A DNA stretch of 64,000 bases from Larix kaempferi. Its lineage: Eukaryota > Streptophyta > Pinopsida > Pinales > Pinaceae. The DNA is taken from the NCBI GenBank assembly GCA_027924585.1, contig BSBM01000361.1, positions 70,430,501 through 70,494,500 of the forward strand, given 5' to 3'. The notes under the pieces are model-generated. The model searched no databases, had not been told where the DNA came from, and was given only the letters and a program-made list of their open reading frames with translations. The translations under genes and the position numbers were made by a program. Of this stretch, positions 1 through 9,870 are shown in pieces. How positions within the stretch are numbered: the first letter of the stretch is position 1; every line of letters begins with the position of its first letter.

Positions 1-11
1 AATCATCTGAT

Positions 12-245
12 CATATGGACGAGGCGGGCATTCCCATGCTCGTATCAGGATATAACATAATAACAACAATGGGGTCCAAAAATGGGGACCTGAAATATAC
101 ATGACCTCAAATACTGACTGAGGAATAATCTCAATATATGGACGAGGCGGGCATACCCATGCTCGTATCAAGATACATAAATATAACTGTGAGGCCCAAA
201 AAAGGGGACCTGTAAGATACATGACCACTGTGTACATCATAAGAG
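12..245. repeat. Two-copy tandem repeat, about 120 bp
   Basis: The segment starting TGGACGAGGCGGGCAT at about 16 recurs at about 136 with few changes, and both copies end in a shared GGGGACCTG...ATACATGACC part. Noncoding; probably untranslated or LTR sequence of element E. Confidence 0.75.
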
Positions 246-1185
246 TCCAGAGGGGACACAAATCTGGGACATACTGCTGAGTGGATCATGTGTGAACTGT
301 AGAACTGGTGCACCGGAACAATCAACAGTGCTACTGAGTGTGGTACCAAAGGAACTGGTGAGCTGCTGGATCATAGTGACTGGGGTCAAACTCTCCATGG
401 TACACGGAACTGGAACGGATCTGGAACTGAAACTGGGTACTCAAGGAAGCATGGAACTGGATGGCTTCCGAATACAGACGCCAACGCAGCCCGGACATCC
501 ACGGGAACATACAACTGGGTGTTCCAAAGTGACTCACCAATGTGCTAGAGTCGGGGGAAATCCGGGGTCTTCGACTAAAAACTGATGGAATATAATCCTA
601 CGCGATCCTCAACGATGCGATCAAGGTGCTGAAGTCGAGCATGTGAGGAACAACCACTCGGAGAGGCAATGATGTCTCCTCTCAGAATGATCCGTAGGCA
701 CCTACCACAGATGGTGATAAGTCCAAGGCGTAGGGACCTCTGGGCCTATCCTCTGGAATAGAGGAGCTGTCGTCGACAGAGGGAGACCTGCCCCTAGCAA
801 GGCAATGATGTTTCCTTGACAGGAGCGCGAGGTACAAGACCGAAATGTGATAGTACTGATGGCAGAACTGATAAACTGTGGGGGGACAACTGGGCAAGTA
901 GAGCGGGTGGACTCAAACTTCCTTTGTTCAGAGTATGATAATGGGAATGATCTGGCAGCATATGAAACTGACTCAGGGGAAAGGGATCATAGCTGTAATG
1001 GATCTGGGGGAATAACTGGCTGAGGGAGACTCAAGCTGGTGTAACATGGCAGGAGACTGCAGAATACTCTGAACAAAGGCGACCTAATTGGGGGTGCTGC
1101 CGAGATGATCGATCATAGTGCCATGAGGCACGGGAGGATACTTCTTCATGGGTTAAGGAACTAGAAGAAGTGTGTGGATAAAAGA
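246..1185. other. No gene recognised
   Basis: Only short open frames without recognisable motifs occur on either strand. Composition matches the flanking element E sequence, so this is treated as its noncoding part. Confidence 0.5.
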
Positions 1186-1378
1186 TACTGTCGTGTGGAT
1201 TTTACGAGCCCAGGACAGTGCATGCTCGTGGTTGCTTTCAATTTTAAGGAGTCTGAAAGCGATAAGAAGACTCTGAGGTAGTGGAATGGTACTGTCGTGT
1301 GGATTTTACGAGCCCAGGACAGTACATGCTCGTGGTTGCTTTCAATTTTAGAGAGTCTGAAAGCAAGTAAGAAGACTC
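1186..1378. repeat. Two-copy tandem repeat, 104 bp
   Basis: TACTGTCGTGTGGATTTTAC followed by ACGAGCCCAGGACAGT occurs at 1186 and at 1290 with the same downstream sequence (GGTTGCTTTCAATTTTA and a GAGTCTGAAAGC part). The copies are nearly identical, so the duplication is recent. Confidence 0.85.
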
Positions 1379-1794
1379 CAGGGGGTTGCTTTTTCGTAGA
1401 TTTAGTCTCCAAGGCCCAAAGAAGCATAAAAGGATGCAATGAAGAACTCTTCTAGCCGGTGTGACTAGAGTATTCCTTTTTCGTAATTAGTCTACCAGGT
1501 CCGGAAAAGGGTTAAACTTATACCAGATAGACGCCCTTTCAGGTACTTTAACGAGCATGAAAGGAAGCAAGATTGCTCGGCGATCTTTTCATTCTTTTAG
1601 GAGTCAGAAAAGAGCTTAACGGAAACTCCCTAAGTGCCTTTTTCGTAAAGGACTTGTCCGGCCCGAAAAAGGGAAAAAATTATACCGAACAAAAGGAATG
1701 GCCAGGCAAGGAGGAAGTGTTCAATCAAGGTTTAGGAATGATGACCAAGAACGAGGGTAGGTGGGAACACTGATGGACCTCCTTGCAGGGTAGA
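1379..1794. other. No gene recognised
   Basis: Between two tandem repeats. It contains short recurring words such as CCTTTTTCGTAA and CCGGAAAAGGG, but no coding frame with known motifs. Confidence 0.4.
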
Positions 1795-2215
1795 TGAAAT
1801 GGTGGCAAAATAACGAAACATTTGCAGTATGACAGGAGTGAATGGCTCATGTAAAAATGTGGAACAATCCGATGGCGGCCGACGTGGCGCGCAAACCGAG
1901 GCAGCAAGGTGTTGGGACACAATGTTGAAATTGTACCAAGTGAGAGCGAGAAATGATCTCAAGCATCATCACGGGCTCGGAAAAATGAATCCGGCGATAT
2001 AAAGGATGTTAAAAACGGGTGGCGGCCGATGTGGCACGCAAACCGAGGTGACGGGGGCCTTTTGAAAATCGCCCGGAAAAACTGGAGGTGAGAGCGAGAA
2101 ATGATCTCTAGCATCATCACCAGCTCGGAAAAATGAATCCGATGATATAAAACATGTGAAAAACGGAGAACGGCCGATGTGGCACGCAGACCGAGGCGAC
2201 TAGTGGCGTCTGAAA
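1795..2215. repeat. Three-copy degenerate tandem repeat, about 148 bp
   Basis: The word CGGCCGA(C/T)GTGGC lies at 1876, 2023 and 2171 (spacing 147 and 148). GAGAGCGAGAAATGATCT lies at 1942 and 2090. Copies have diverged by point changes and small indels. Confidence 0.8.
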
Positions 2216-2564
2216 AATGGGTAAAAAATGACAGGACAAAAATAATGCAACGAGGTGACCATTATGACGGTCACGTCGCGCTGATTCCAGTGGTGGAAAC
2301 GGTTGGTAAAACGGATGTCGTATGGGGCCAGAATGACCAAAACAAGAAAAAGTCAACTGACCATAAATAGTGGTGGGTCAACATGACATGTGTCATTTGT
2401 ACTTTGTTGACTTTGACTTGTGAGGTGAGTGTACCAGAGCTTAGGTGGCATTTCTGGACGATCCGTCTGGCTGTTTGCAGATCCGCGAGATACAGGTATT
2501 TCGTGAAACTTATACCTGCATATTTTTTCGGGTTGGGGGTTGGGTAGTGGGTCCCAGGGTTGAC
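2216..2564. other. No gene recognised
   Basis: Upstream of the plus-strand gene at 2845. No clear TATA box or coding frame was seen. Confidence 0.4.
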
Positions 2565-2795
2565 TTGTACGGTCCACGTGGGGTGGACCGCGGGTTAGGG
2601 GGATGAAACCGCGGTGGAAGACCGCGAGTTTCGGGCCGAACCATGCGGTTGGAGACCGCGAGTTCCAAGGAGGAACACGCGGTTCCCAACCGCGGGTTTA
2701 GGGCTTGACAGGCGCGGTTGGGAACCGCGACCATGTGCCTGACAGCCGCGGTCGAAAACCGCGGCAAGAAACCCGAAAGCCGCGGTTTTGGGCCG
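2565..2795. repeat. Array of CpG-rich hairpin motifs (CGCGGTT...AACCGCG)
   Basis: Copies of CGCGGTT and of its complement AACCGCG alternate about every 20-40 bases. Perfect hairpins lie at 2678-2694 (loop CCC) and 2713-2729 (loop GGG); these two are reverse complements of each other. CCGCGGTCGAAAACCGCGG at 2746-2764 is another near-palindrome. The array ends about 50 bases before the ATG at 2845, so it may act in the promoter or leader of that gene, or be an LTR regulatory block. Confidence 0.75.
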
Positions 2796-2844
2796 AGCTT
2801 TTAGGGCTTGTTTGGGGGGAGAAAAGTATTTTGCTTAAGTTGTC

Positions 2845-4204
2845 ATGAGACTGATGGGTTCACTTTGTGTGATTGGCAGGATGCCCCAGGTTCTGTGGAG
2901 AGAGCGGGAGATCCCTGATGATACGATGCGTTTCATCCGAGAGAACCGCCATGTGCGGTCAGTGCTGGGGTTGTGCGGACTTTTGAAGTTCGCACAGATA
3001 CCTATGATACGGACAGCAACATTGTTGCTGAACCGTCTGATCAGCTTCTGGGAGCCGGACATACAGGCGTTCCGGGTACAGGGGGAGAGGGTAGACCTTA
3101 CCCTTACTGATGTTTATTTTCTGACGGGGTTACCCTGCTTGGGCAGGGTGGCAGATACACAGCCGCGGGTTGCCGCGGACGTCGACATGGAGGACATGTT
3201 GGAGAGGTACTGTGGGCAGGACGCGAGGGTGCATAGGAATGCACTCCTGGTTAGGGACCTACAGGAGCCGGCAGTGCAGGCCATGGCGGCGTGTATGGTG
3301 AGGGTATTGGGTTCCCAGTCGCCGGAGAAGGTGTCTGGGGGTCAGATGCAGATGGTAGAGCGCGTCTTAGATGGGACGTACTATGCCTGGGGCCAGATGT
3401 TCCTGACCTGCGTTCAGCGACAGCTGACGGCAGCGAAGGAAGATGGCAAGGGCTTTTGCTTTGGGTCCTTCCTATGTGCCTTCTTTATGGAGAGGGTACC
3501 CACACTGCGGCCACGGGTGCCGATTAGGGCAGGAGGGATGAGGGAGCCGAGGATGGTCCGTTGGGGTGAGATGATGCGCCGCCGTGGTGGCGGCGAAGTG
3601 GGCAGATATTTTACGCAGGAGTTGTACCTGCAGTGGCTCCAGATACCGTTGACGCTGGACGACTTCCCGTATCGAGACATGGACTTCACGGGAGATCCGG
3701 AGGCGCCACGAGCACCAGGACAGGCATGGGGTCCCGATGGTACGTATGTGTTTTTATTTCATGTTATGTATGTCAATTTCTTAGGGATATGATAGTTGAT
3801 AGATATACTGTGACTGACATATGGTTGATTGTGCAGATGTGGGACCGAGGCCACCTCCAGGGTATGTGGCGCGGCAGGGTATTGTGGCCGTTCCAGCTCT
3901 GCCTGGACGAGGAGAGGTGCGGCGCCGGGACCCAGAGGTGACTCTAGAGTCTGTACGGGAGCTGCTAGATCGGTTATTGATAGGAGTGACCGACGAGGGT
4001 TGGCGAGATGTCGATCCGGATGTGGTACGGGATTGCATGGGGGCACCCCGTGAGTTTAGGTCCATCGCGATTCGGGTGGTGATTTTGGTGGACCGGGCTC
4101 GGGCACAGGAGGCCAGAGGCGAGGAGGACTTGCCGGAGGAGGAGCGAGGGGAGGACTCAGAGGCAGCCGATGCTGGCAGTGATGCAGGATACGACTCTCA
4201 TTAG
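2845..4204 (+). CDS. Plant-mobile-domain-like protein, two exons, antisense inside element E
   Basis: Exon 1 is 2845-3739 and exon 2 is 3837-4204. The intron 3740-3836 has GTACGT at its start and GTGCAG at its end, and joining keeps the frame, giving about 420 residues. Residues about 20-120 resemble the aminotransferase-like plant mobile domain: a helix-rich start (ENRHVRSVLGLCGLLKF), then the typical segment DLTLTDVYFLTGLPCLGRV near residues 90-108. The C-terminal 60 residues are acidic (EE/ED-rich). In known families this domain occurs in MAIN-like nuclear proteins and as cargo of plant transposons and gypsy elements. The gene runs opposite to gag-pol and has no internal stop, which argues for recent or selected function. 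The assignment rests on motif resemblance only. The alternative is a lineage-specific antisense retrotransposon protein of unknown role. Confidence 0.65.
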
Positions 4205-4357
4205 GGAGTGCAGGGGACTCCCCCCGAGTTTTGTAGCTACGGCATGTATGTAGATGAGGTTGTAGGCATGTATAGCCATTTTTTGTATAGCTGAGTACAG
4301 GGGTACTTAGGACATGTATAGCACTGAACATGTATATTTTTTGAGAGATATATATAT

Positions 4358-4538
4358 GCACGTGGATGCACCTTTATATGATGTGGTTTTATTTGTACGC
4401 ACGTGGATGCGCTTTATGTGTTATGAGATGTTTATGTTGCACGTGGATGCAAGTAGGTTAGGATGTTAGGCACGTGGATGCCCCTTGTGTATTTTATGTG
4501 ATATGACATGATATTTGTTTGTTTAGGCACGTGGATGC
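4358..4538 (+). promoter_or_regulatory. Five copies of GCACGTGGATGC containing the G-box core CACGTG
   Basis: Exact 12-base copies lie at 4358-4369, 4399-4410, 4439-4450, 4470-4481 and 4527-4538, with a decayed sixth near 4565. Each contains the palindrome CACGTG, the core bound by plant bZIP and bHLH factors. The array lies between the 3' ends of the two opposed coding regions (2845-4204 plus and 4653-5081 minus). A regulatory role is inference; it could be a simple minisatellite. Confidence 0.6.
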
Positions 4539-4652
4539 CCCTATGGATATGTATGTGGTATATGTACAAGGATGCAAATGTAGATGCGATGCAATCTTTT
4601 TGGGTTTTTGTATGTATTTTTATGAGGTGCTATGGGATGATGATGCATGATG

Positions 4653-5081
4653 TTACATGGTGTGATTGATATGCCAGTCTAGGATGTTGTTGGCCATTTG
4701 GTCTGCGACACGATTTTGAGCTCTGGGGACATGTGTGAATGTGATGGATTCAAATTGTCGACTGAGTTGTTTTGTGCGCAGGAATTTTCTAAAAAGGCAA
4801 GGATCACGCACCTGGTAGCAGTTGTTGAGCTGGGAGACAAGTAGTTGGGAGTCAAGGAACACATGAAGGTGACTAATGCCCATTTGGAGGGAGGCAGTCA
4901 GGAGACCGGTCACGGCATCATACTCCGCCTGGTTATTGGTAGCAGCGCCTATACATATCCCGTCAAGGTGAATCATCTCGTTGGAAGGGGAGTACAAGAC
5001 CCATGCTGCAGAAGCCAGGTTGGGAGACCAGCGGCTTGCGCCGTCAGCGAAGCCAGTGTAACTAGGTGGAAGATGGTCCAT
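4653..5081 (-). CDS. Additional (plant-type) RNase H domain of element E
   Basis: A 142-residue frame with all four catalytic acids of an RNase H fold: D13 in GFADGAS, E53 in NNQAEYDAV, D77 in VFLDSQLL and D127 in NRVADQMAN. This spacing fits the RVT_3 / archaeal-like RNase H that Tat-lineage gypsy elements carry in addition to the usual one; it would degrade RNA of RNA-DNA hybrids during reverse transcription. An AG acceptor-like TTACAG directly precedes the ATG, so the domain may be made from a spliced RNA. The RT and integrase expected upstream or beside it are missing. No internal stop. Confidence 0.8.
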   Translation of the reverse strand: MDHLPPSYTGFADGASRWSPNLASAAWVLYSPSNEMIHLDGICIGAATNNQAEYDAVTGLLTASLQMGISHLHVFLDSQLLVSQLNNCYQVRDPCLFRKFLRTKQLSRQFESITFTHVPRAQNRVADQMANNILDWHINHTM

Positions 5082-5180
5082 CTGTAATCATGCAGAAAGG
5101 ATGAATGTAAGATGATGGTAAAAAAGTGAAAAACAAAAAGAGAGCAAACTGTACAATGCGGACCAAAATGGGGCCGCAAA

Positions 5181-5930
5181 TTATTCTATGGATAGAGATT
5201 CCGTAGGATGCAACCCATCATGGGGGTTGCGTAAAGGGAGGCCTTTAGAGTTGGTTTCAGTAAGAACATGGAGTTCCTCCGGTCGTGTGTCTATGTGATG
5301 GTTGAGAATGGTGGTGTCGAACCCGGGCATTCCGGTAGAGGGCCAAGCAAAGACATCACAGAACTCTTGGAAGAGTTGTATATAATCCTCAATCTCCCGA
5401 TCGCTGCAGGAGACTCCTAAAGTGATGAGTTCAGGGGCATATCCTGGGAACTTTGATGGAGAAAGAGGATGTTGTTTTTGACGAACGGGGGTTACATCAG
5501 GCCATGTGTCAATGTGGTGCTCTATAATTGCGGGATCAAGACCAGGCATTTCGGTATATGACCAGGCAAAGACATCACAGAATTCTTTGAAAAGGTGTGT
5601 GTAGTCCTCAATCTCTTGTTTACTGCAGAAAGCTCCTAACGTAATGAGTTCAGGAGCACGACCTGGAGCAGCAATATCAACTTGGATGACAGGTGAGATG
5701 TTGGCCATGTTGCCCTCCTCGAAGGCATCAGGAGCAGGAATAGGGTCCTTGAACCAGTCAACCTTGGTGGGGAGGAAGTCTTTGGATTCGACCACGTACT
5801 GGGTAGCGGTGCTAGAGGAAGACGCTTCTGGGATGAAATAGGAACGGTGGTGCATATCATCCCAAGGATAATCCGGGGCAGTTAGGGCCTCAAGAATTTC
5901 CTCATCAGTACGGAAAGTCGGTGTCGTCAA
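5181..5930 (-). CDS. Duplicated pre-RT linker of gypsy pol, RT itself missing
   Basis: About 249 residues, in a different frame from the gag-protease frame and overlapping it by 26 bases; the frame has no ATG at its start, so it was probably read by frameshift or was part of one frame before an indel. Residues about 90-165 and 166-230 are two copies of one module: (Y)APELITLG..C...EIEDY..LF.EFCDVFAW..T.MPG.D..I..HHIDT.P. In gypsy elements this module stands just before the RT palm. Here the frame ends soon after the second copy, and no RT motif follows. This explains why the element cannot reverse transcribe on its own. Confidence 0.7.
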   Translation of the reverse strand: MTTPTFRTDEEILEALTAPDYPWDDMHHRSYFIPEASSSSTATQYVVESKDFLPTKVDWFKDPIPAPDAFEEGNMANISPVIQVDIAAPGRAPELITLGAFCSKQEIEDYTHLFKEFCDVFAWSYTEMPGLDPAIIEHHIDTWPDVTPVRQKQHPLSPSKFPGYAPELITLGVSCSDREIEDYIQLFQEFCDVFAWPSTGMPGFDTTILNHHIDTRPEELHVLTETNSKGLPLRNPHDGLHPTESLSIE

Positions 5931-8900
5931 ATCGGTTGACGAGGGGGGTAGTGGAAGTATTGGTTGAAGAGATCATGTAGATGGTGTTAACCTCTCCGGA
6001 AGGTGAAGAGTCTGGGGGGTAGATCTCTTCAATGGTAGGTGGTGCCGTCTCAAGGTCCAGATTGTTCATCTCATAAAGAGCTGCTCTGTAATCCGGGAGA
6101 TCAGGACAATGATGTGAATAATGCCCGTAAATACCGCAGATGGCGCATGAGTGGTTGGTACGTAGGGACTTATCTTTAGGCTTAGGAGTGGGGTTTAGTT
6201 CGACAGTTGGGATGTTGGGGTCATCATCGAGCATTTGCATGTGCTTCTGCAATGCGGGTAACTGTGGGCATTGGTGGGTCGCATGGCCCAACTCGTCACA
6301 CAGCGAGCATTTGGGAGGAGCACGAAACACTGGAGGGTTCTTGACTGTCTTGGGAGGTGGGACAGCAGTGTAAGGTTGTGGACCTCTGCCCCCAGTGGGT
6401 TGAGGAGGAAGAGGAGTTGTCGTGGAGGACGAAGGGGTAGAGACACCGGGAGGTGGCTGAGTGGTAGTAGCCATGGGTTGCACCGGCTGGAGGACGACAT
6501 CTGGTGTCGGCGGGCGAACGGGAGGCGAAAGATACCATACAGGTAATCCCAATGTTAACCCAGGAAGGCTAAGGGTAGCCATGACCGGGGCGCTTACTAC
6601 TCCTGCTGGAGGAACTAGGAAGGGGATCGTATGGATCGGTGTAACACCAATGTGACTAGGTACCAAGGGTGGTTTAGGCAACAAAGATGGTTGATTGTTA
6701 GGTGGGAGGATGTCATGGGACAAGGTACATAAGTCAGACATTTCGGGCGTAGATGATGGCGGAGGAATGGATTGAAAGGTGGAGGTCATCGGCGCGTCTG
6801 AGTAGACTCCAGGCCCCGTAGAGGAAACGAACGAGGTGGAGGCAGGAGAAACAGGTTGTTCAACCATGGGGAGAACATTTTCCGGTGCCGCGGGAGCACT
6901 GGGATCATAGTAGGTGAGCTGGTCAATCTTAACCACGCGTCCTTCATGGGGGAACATCATGGTGCGAAAGACAGAAGAGGCAACCGCCCGCATGGCATAC
7001 ATGTAGCTGCGGCCAAGTAGAAGGTTGTAATCCAATTGGGCATTGATTACCTCTATGTCAATAAGAACTGTTTTACCACCTAACTGGACAGGAACGTTGG
7101 GCAGGAGGCCTTGGGGCTGGGCCGAACGACCGTCATAGGCACGTAACGCAGTGGTGGACTGCTGGAGAGGAGGGGATCCTAGTTTCTGCCATACAAATGT
7201 AGACATAACGCATGTGGAAGCACCCTCATCAATGATGCACCGATGGATAACAAGATTCCTAACGGAGACTGTAACTTGGAAGGCTAAGCTGGAAGGTAGG
7301 CGTGGTTCAGACTGGTCTAAATCAAACGCCATCAAATGTGAATCAGTTGGGTCAATCCCCCCGATGGCGGAAAGTAAAGTCTTGCGCTGGGAAGGGCAGT
7401 TCTTCAAGACTTCTAACGCAGACATGGCTGCGGGAGATTGGGCTAGGTCGTCTACAATGTTGTAGTTTGACGCAGCACGTGCATTAGGGTTATTGTTGAT
7501 TCGGCGCAGTGGGAAACGAGGTGCTTTCGCAGCGCCGTCTGTGGGAGGCGGAGGGATACGTAACGCCTGATCGGTGGGGTGGGCGTTAGTAGTTTTATCC
7601 GTGGGAGTGGCTTCAGAGGTGGAGCCATATTGGTTCCGACGGGTCTGTAGGTTGACGTCAGCTGATGACATCATCAGTAAGTGGTGGGTACCTGAGTCAA
7701 ACATGGGTTGATCAGGGGCAGCGTAGGTGATCTGTTGTTGTTGGGGTTGCACGTTAGCTTGAGGGGCCAACGGCTGAGTGTTCACCACGCCTTGGGTCGG
7801 TAAGGGGTTTTGCAGCACCAAAGGGGGTTGCTGAGGTTGGGGGGGGTTGGGCGGTGCTTGGGGAGCCGCATGCCCTTGGCGATGGGCCTCGTCAACCCAA
7901 AGCTGCCGAGCTCGCTCCAAGTGTGGGCAAGCATGGGTGTAATGTCCATAGACCCCGCAAATAGAACAAGGGTGGTTTGTTCGCAGATTGGGGTTTTTGG
8001 CCTGCTTGGGCGGGCGATCAGGGTTTTGATTAGCGGGGGCCGCATTATTGTTGTCAGGGGGATTAGCCGGTTGACCAGCTTGGTCTGCAGGTTGGTTGTT
8101 TCCCCGATTACGGCCCTTGCCGCGGTTCTGTTGGCCCTGGTTACGTTGGTTATTCTGGTTTTGCTGCGGGTTGTGTTGGGCGTAAACTTGCCCTTGGGCA
8201 GCAGGTGGATTTTGAGGTTGTGCAGGTGCAGGAGCAGGCTGCGGAGGATGATATGTAGGTTGAGGCTGAGCAGGTGCAGCAACTTGAGGGGGTTGCTGAT
8301 AGGACTGCGGAGCAGGTTGTGGATGTGCCGCAGGGGCTGCCTGGGGCGGATAATAAGCTGGTGGGGCTGGTGAAGGCGCAGGAGCTGGGGCAGCCTGCTG
8401 ATGGTAGTAAGGCTGAGGGGCGACTGGAGGAGCATAAGCAGGAGTCGCATACCCGAAGCACTGTGGTGGACATGAGGGCCCATGGGAATGGTGATGTGTC
8501 ATGGGAGCATACGAGTTGGTTGCTCCAGACTGTGAAGTAGCCCGCGATAGGTCGGGGCCAGGGGTAGGACGTGCTATAGAAAATGGTTGGGGATGCGAAG
8601 AAACACGGCCAATGATACCATCTGCAGCGTGGGATGCCCCCGGCGCATCATGATGGGAGGACTCGCCGCGAGGGGCGTCAGGTATAATGGTATAAAGGTA
8701 ACCCGACTGGGCGTAAATGAGGTCGAACTGCTGTGCCTTAAGGATGGCCTCTTCTTCAGACTGGGGTCTTTCTGAAGCTACATCCTTAGCGATGACAGGA
8801 AGCAGGGACTTGAGGAACCAATCGAGGAAGATACGGTCATCTAGTTTAATCTTGCATAAGCTACGGCGTCTACGCCACTCATGGATGTGGTCCGTGATAT

Positions 8901-9768
8901 GGGTAGCCGTGTTTTGTCTACAAGATAGAAGGATCTCAACGCCCGCGTCATAGCGGACTGGCAACTGGAAGAACTGCAGGAAGGTCGAGGCCAGGGAAGA
9001 AAAGGTGGCGTGGGTCCCATGAGGCTGCTCAATATACCACTTGGCTGCAGAGCCAGTAAAGGTGCGTTGTAAGAGACGGAGGCGAACAGAGTCATCCACA
9101 ATGGAGTTAGAGGAACACCATAGGTGGAAAGACATGATGTGGTTCTGTGGGTCCTCACCGGCCTTACCCTCGAATTTAGGGATGTCAGAGGGTAGTTTGG
9201 TAGGCATATGAGGCCACATAGGGTCGTGTCGAATAGGATCGTTGGTCAATCTGGCCAGGTCAGGTAGGTTGAGGCTAGCCATGAATGGCAAACTGGAAGA
9301 AGGCTGCGACACAGTAGTGCTATGGACCAAGTTGGGGCCAGTGCCCCCAAGTGGAGGGACAAGATTTAGGGTGGTGCCCCCAAGTGGGGGAACTGAGGTA
9401 GTGGAGGATGGTCCAGCACCACCATGGGTAGTGTGAGCCACTGATGTAGTGGGGATAGGTATTCCCGCTGTGGGAATAGGTACCGTGAGGGAAACGGTAG
9501 ATGGTTGCCCCATGGAGGGCATACCAAAAACAGGTGTAGTAACTGGTGTAGTGGTGGATGTGCCACCAATGGTCCCTATGACAAATGGAGTGGAAGTCGT
9601 ACCAGCCATGGGGCTAGTAGGGGCAGTATAAATAGGGTTCTCAGACTCTTCGTCAGAATCAGAGGTAAAGTAAGGTGCGTCACTATCTGGTGACGGAGAC
9701 CTACGTCGCTGACGGGTGGAGTCAAGTGACAAGGCTCTAGATCTGTGATGAGTGGTATCAACGGACAA
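5905..9768 (-). CDS. Gag-protease polyprotein of element E, with gag C-terminus repeated after the protease
   Basis: An uninterrupted frame of about 1287 residues. It is open up to a stop near 9870, but the first ATG in frame is at 9609 (residue 54); the residue numbers here count from 9768. Order: Ser/Thr/Pro-rich start with RS/SP motifs; Gag capsid-like domain at about 185-355; Pro/Gln/Ala-rich linker 420-590; CCHC zinc knuckle 601-614 (CSICGVYGHYTHAC); retroviral-type aspartic protease with D847 in CIIDEGAS; a second Pro-rich linker; zinc knuckles at 1154-1167 and 1208-1221. The last knuckle and its LRTNH lead repeat the region around residue 597, so part of gag was copied behind the protease. 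The frame is free of stops over 3.8 kb, unlike most elements here, so it is young or maintained. The product would package element RNA and be mobilised in trans. Confidence 0.85.
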   Translation of the reverse strand: MSVDTTHHRSRALSLDSTRQRRRSPSPDSDAPYFTSDSDEESENPIYTAPTSPMAGTTSTPFVIGTIGGTSTTTPVTTPVFGMPSMGQPSTVSLTVPIPTAGIPIPTTSVAHTTHGGAGPSSTTSVPPLGGTTLNLVPPLGGTGPNLVHSTTVSQPSSSLPFMASLNLPDLARLTNDPIRHDPMWPHMPTKLPSDIPKFEGKAGEDPQNHIMSFHLWCSSNSIVDDSVRLRLLQRTFTGSAAKWYIEQPHGTHATFSSLASTFLQFFQLPVRYDAGVEILLSCRQNTATHITDHIHEWRRRRSLCKIKLDDRIFLDWFLKSLLPVIAKDVASERPQSEEEAILKAQQFDLIYAQSGYLYTIIPDAPRGESSHHDAPGASHAADGIIGRVSSHPQPFSIARPTPGPDLSRATSQSGATNSYAPMTHHHSHGPSCPPQCFGYATPAYAPPVAPQPYYHQQAAPAPAPSPAPPAYYPPQAAPAAHPQPAPQSYQQPPQVAAPAQPQPTYHPPQPAPAPAQPQNPPAAQGQVYAQHNPQQNQNNQRNQGQQNRGKGRNRGNNQPADQAGQPANPPDNNNAAPANQNPDRPPKQAKNPNLRTNHPCSICGVYGHYTHACPHLERARQLWVDEAHRQGHAAPQAPPNPPQPQQPPLVLQNPLPTQGVVNTQPLAPQANVQPQQQQITYAAPDQPMFDSGTHHLLMMSSADVNLQTRRNQYGSTSEATPTDKTTNAHPTDQALRIPPPPTDGAAKAPRFPLRRINNNPNARAASNYNIVDDLAQSPAAMSALEVLKNCPSQRKTLLSAIGGIDPTDSHLMAFDLDQSEPRLPSSLAFQVTVSVRNLVIHRCIIDEGASTCVMSTFVWQKLGSPPLQQSTTALRAYDGRSAQPQGLLPNVPVQLGGKTVLIDIEVINAQLDYNLLLGRSYMYAMRAVASSVFRTMMFPHEGRVVKIDQLTYYDPSAPAAPENVLPMVEQPVSPASTSFVSSTGPGVYSDAPMTSTFQSIPPPSSTPEMSDLCTLSHDILPPNNQPSLLPKPPLVPSHIGVTPIHTIPFLVPPAGVVSAPVMATLSLPGLTLGLPVWYLSPPVRPPTPDVVLQPVQPMATTTQPPPGVSTPSSSTTTPLPPQPTGGRGPQPYTAVPPPKTVKNPPVFRAPPKCSLCDELGHATHQCPQLPALQKHMQMLDDDPNIPTVELNPTPKPKDKSLRTNHSCAICGIYGHYSHHCPDLPDYRAALYEMNNLDLETAPPTIEEIYPPDSSPSGEVNTIYMISSTNTSTTPLVNRFDDTDFPY

Positions 9769-9870
9769 TGATCGGAATCTATGACGAGTGGTGTCGAGAG
9801 AACCGTGCTGTGGGGGCTCGCCCCTGAGGCGCCGAGAATGTCTCGGGGACTCAATGGTGACAGATGGTGT

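Noticed and set aside
1-2800. 3' LTR of element E
   Set aside because: No similarity by eye to 9900-12201 beyond the style of CpG arrays; no TG...CA border found.
8150-8483. Alternative frames across the gag linker
   Set aside because: Shadows of the Pro/Gln/Ala-rich part of the gag-protease frame.
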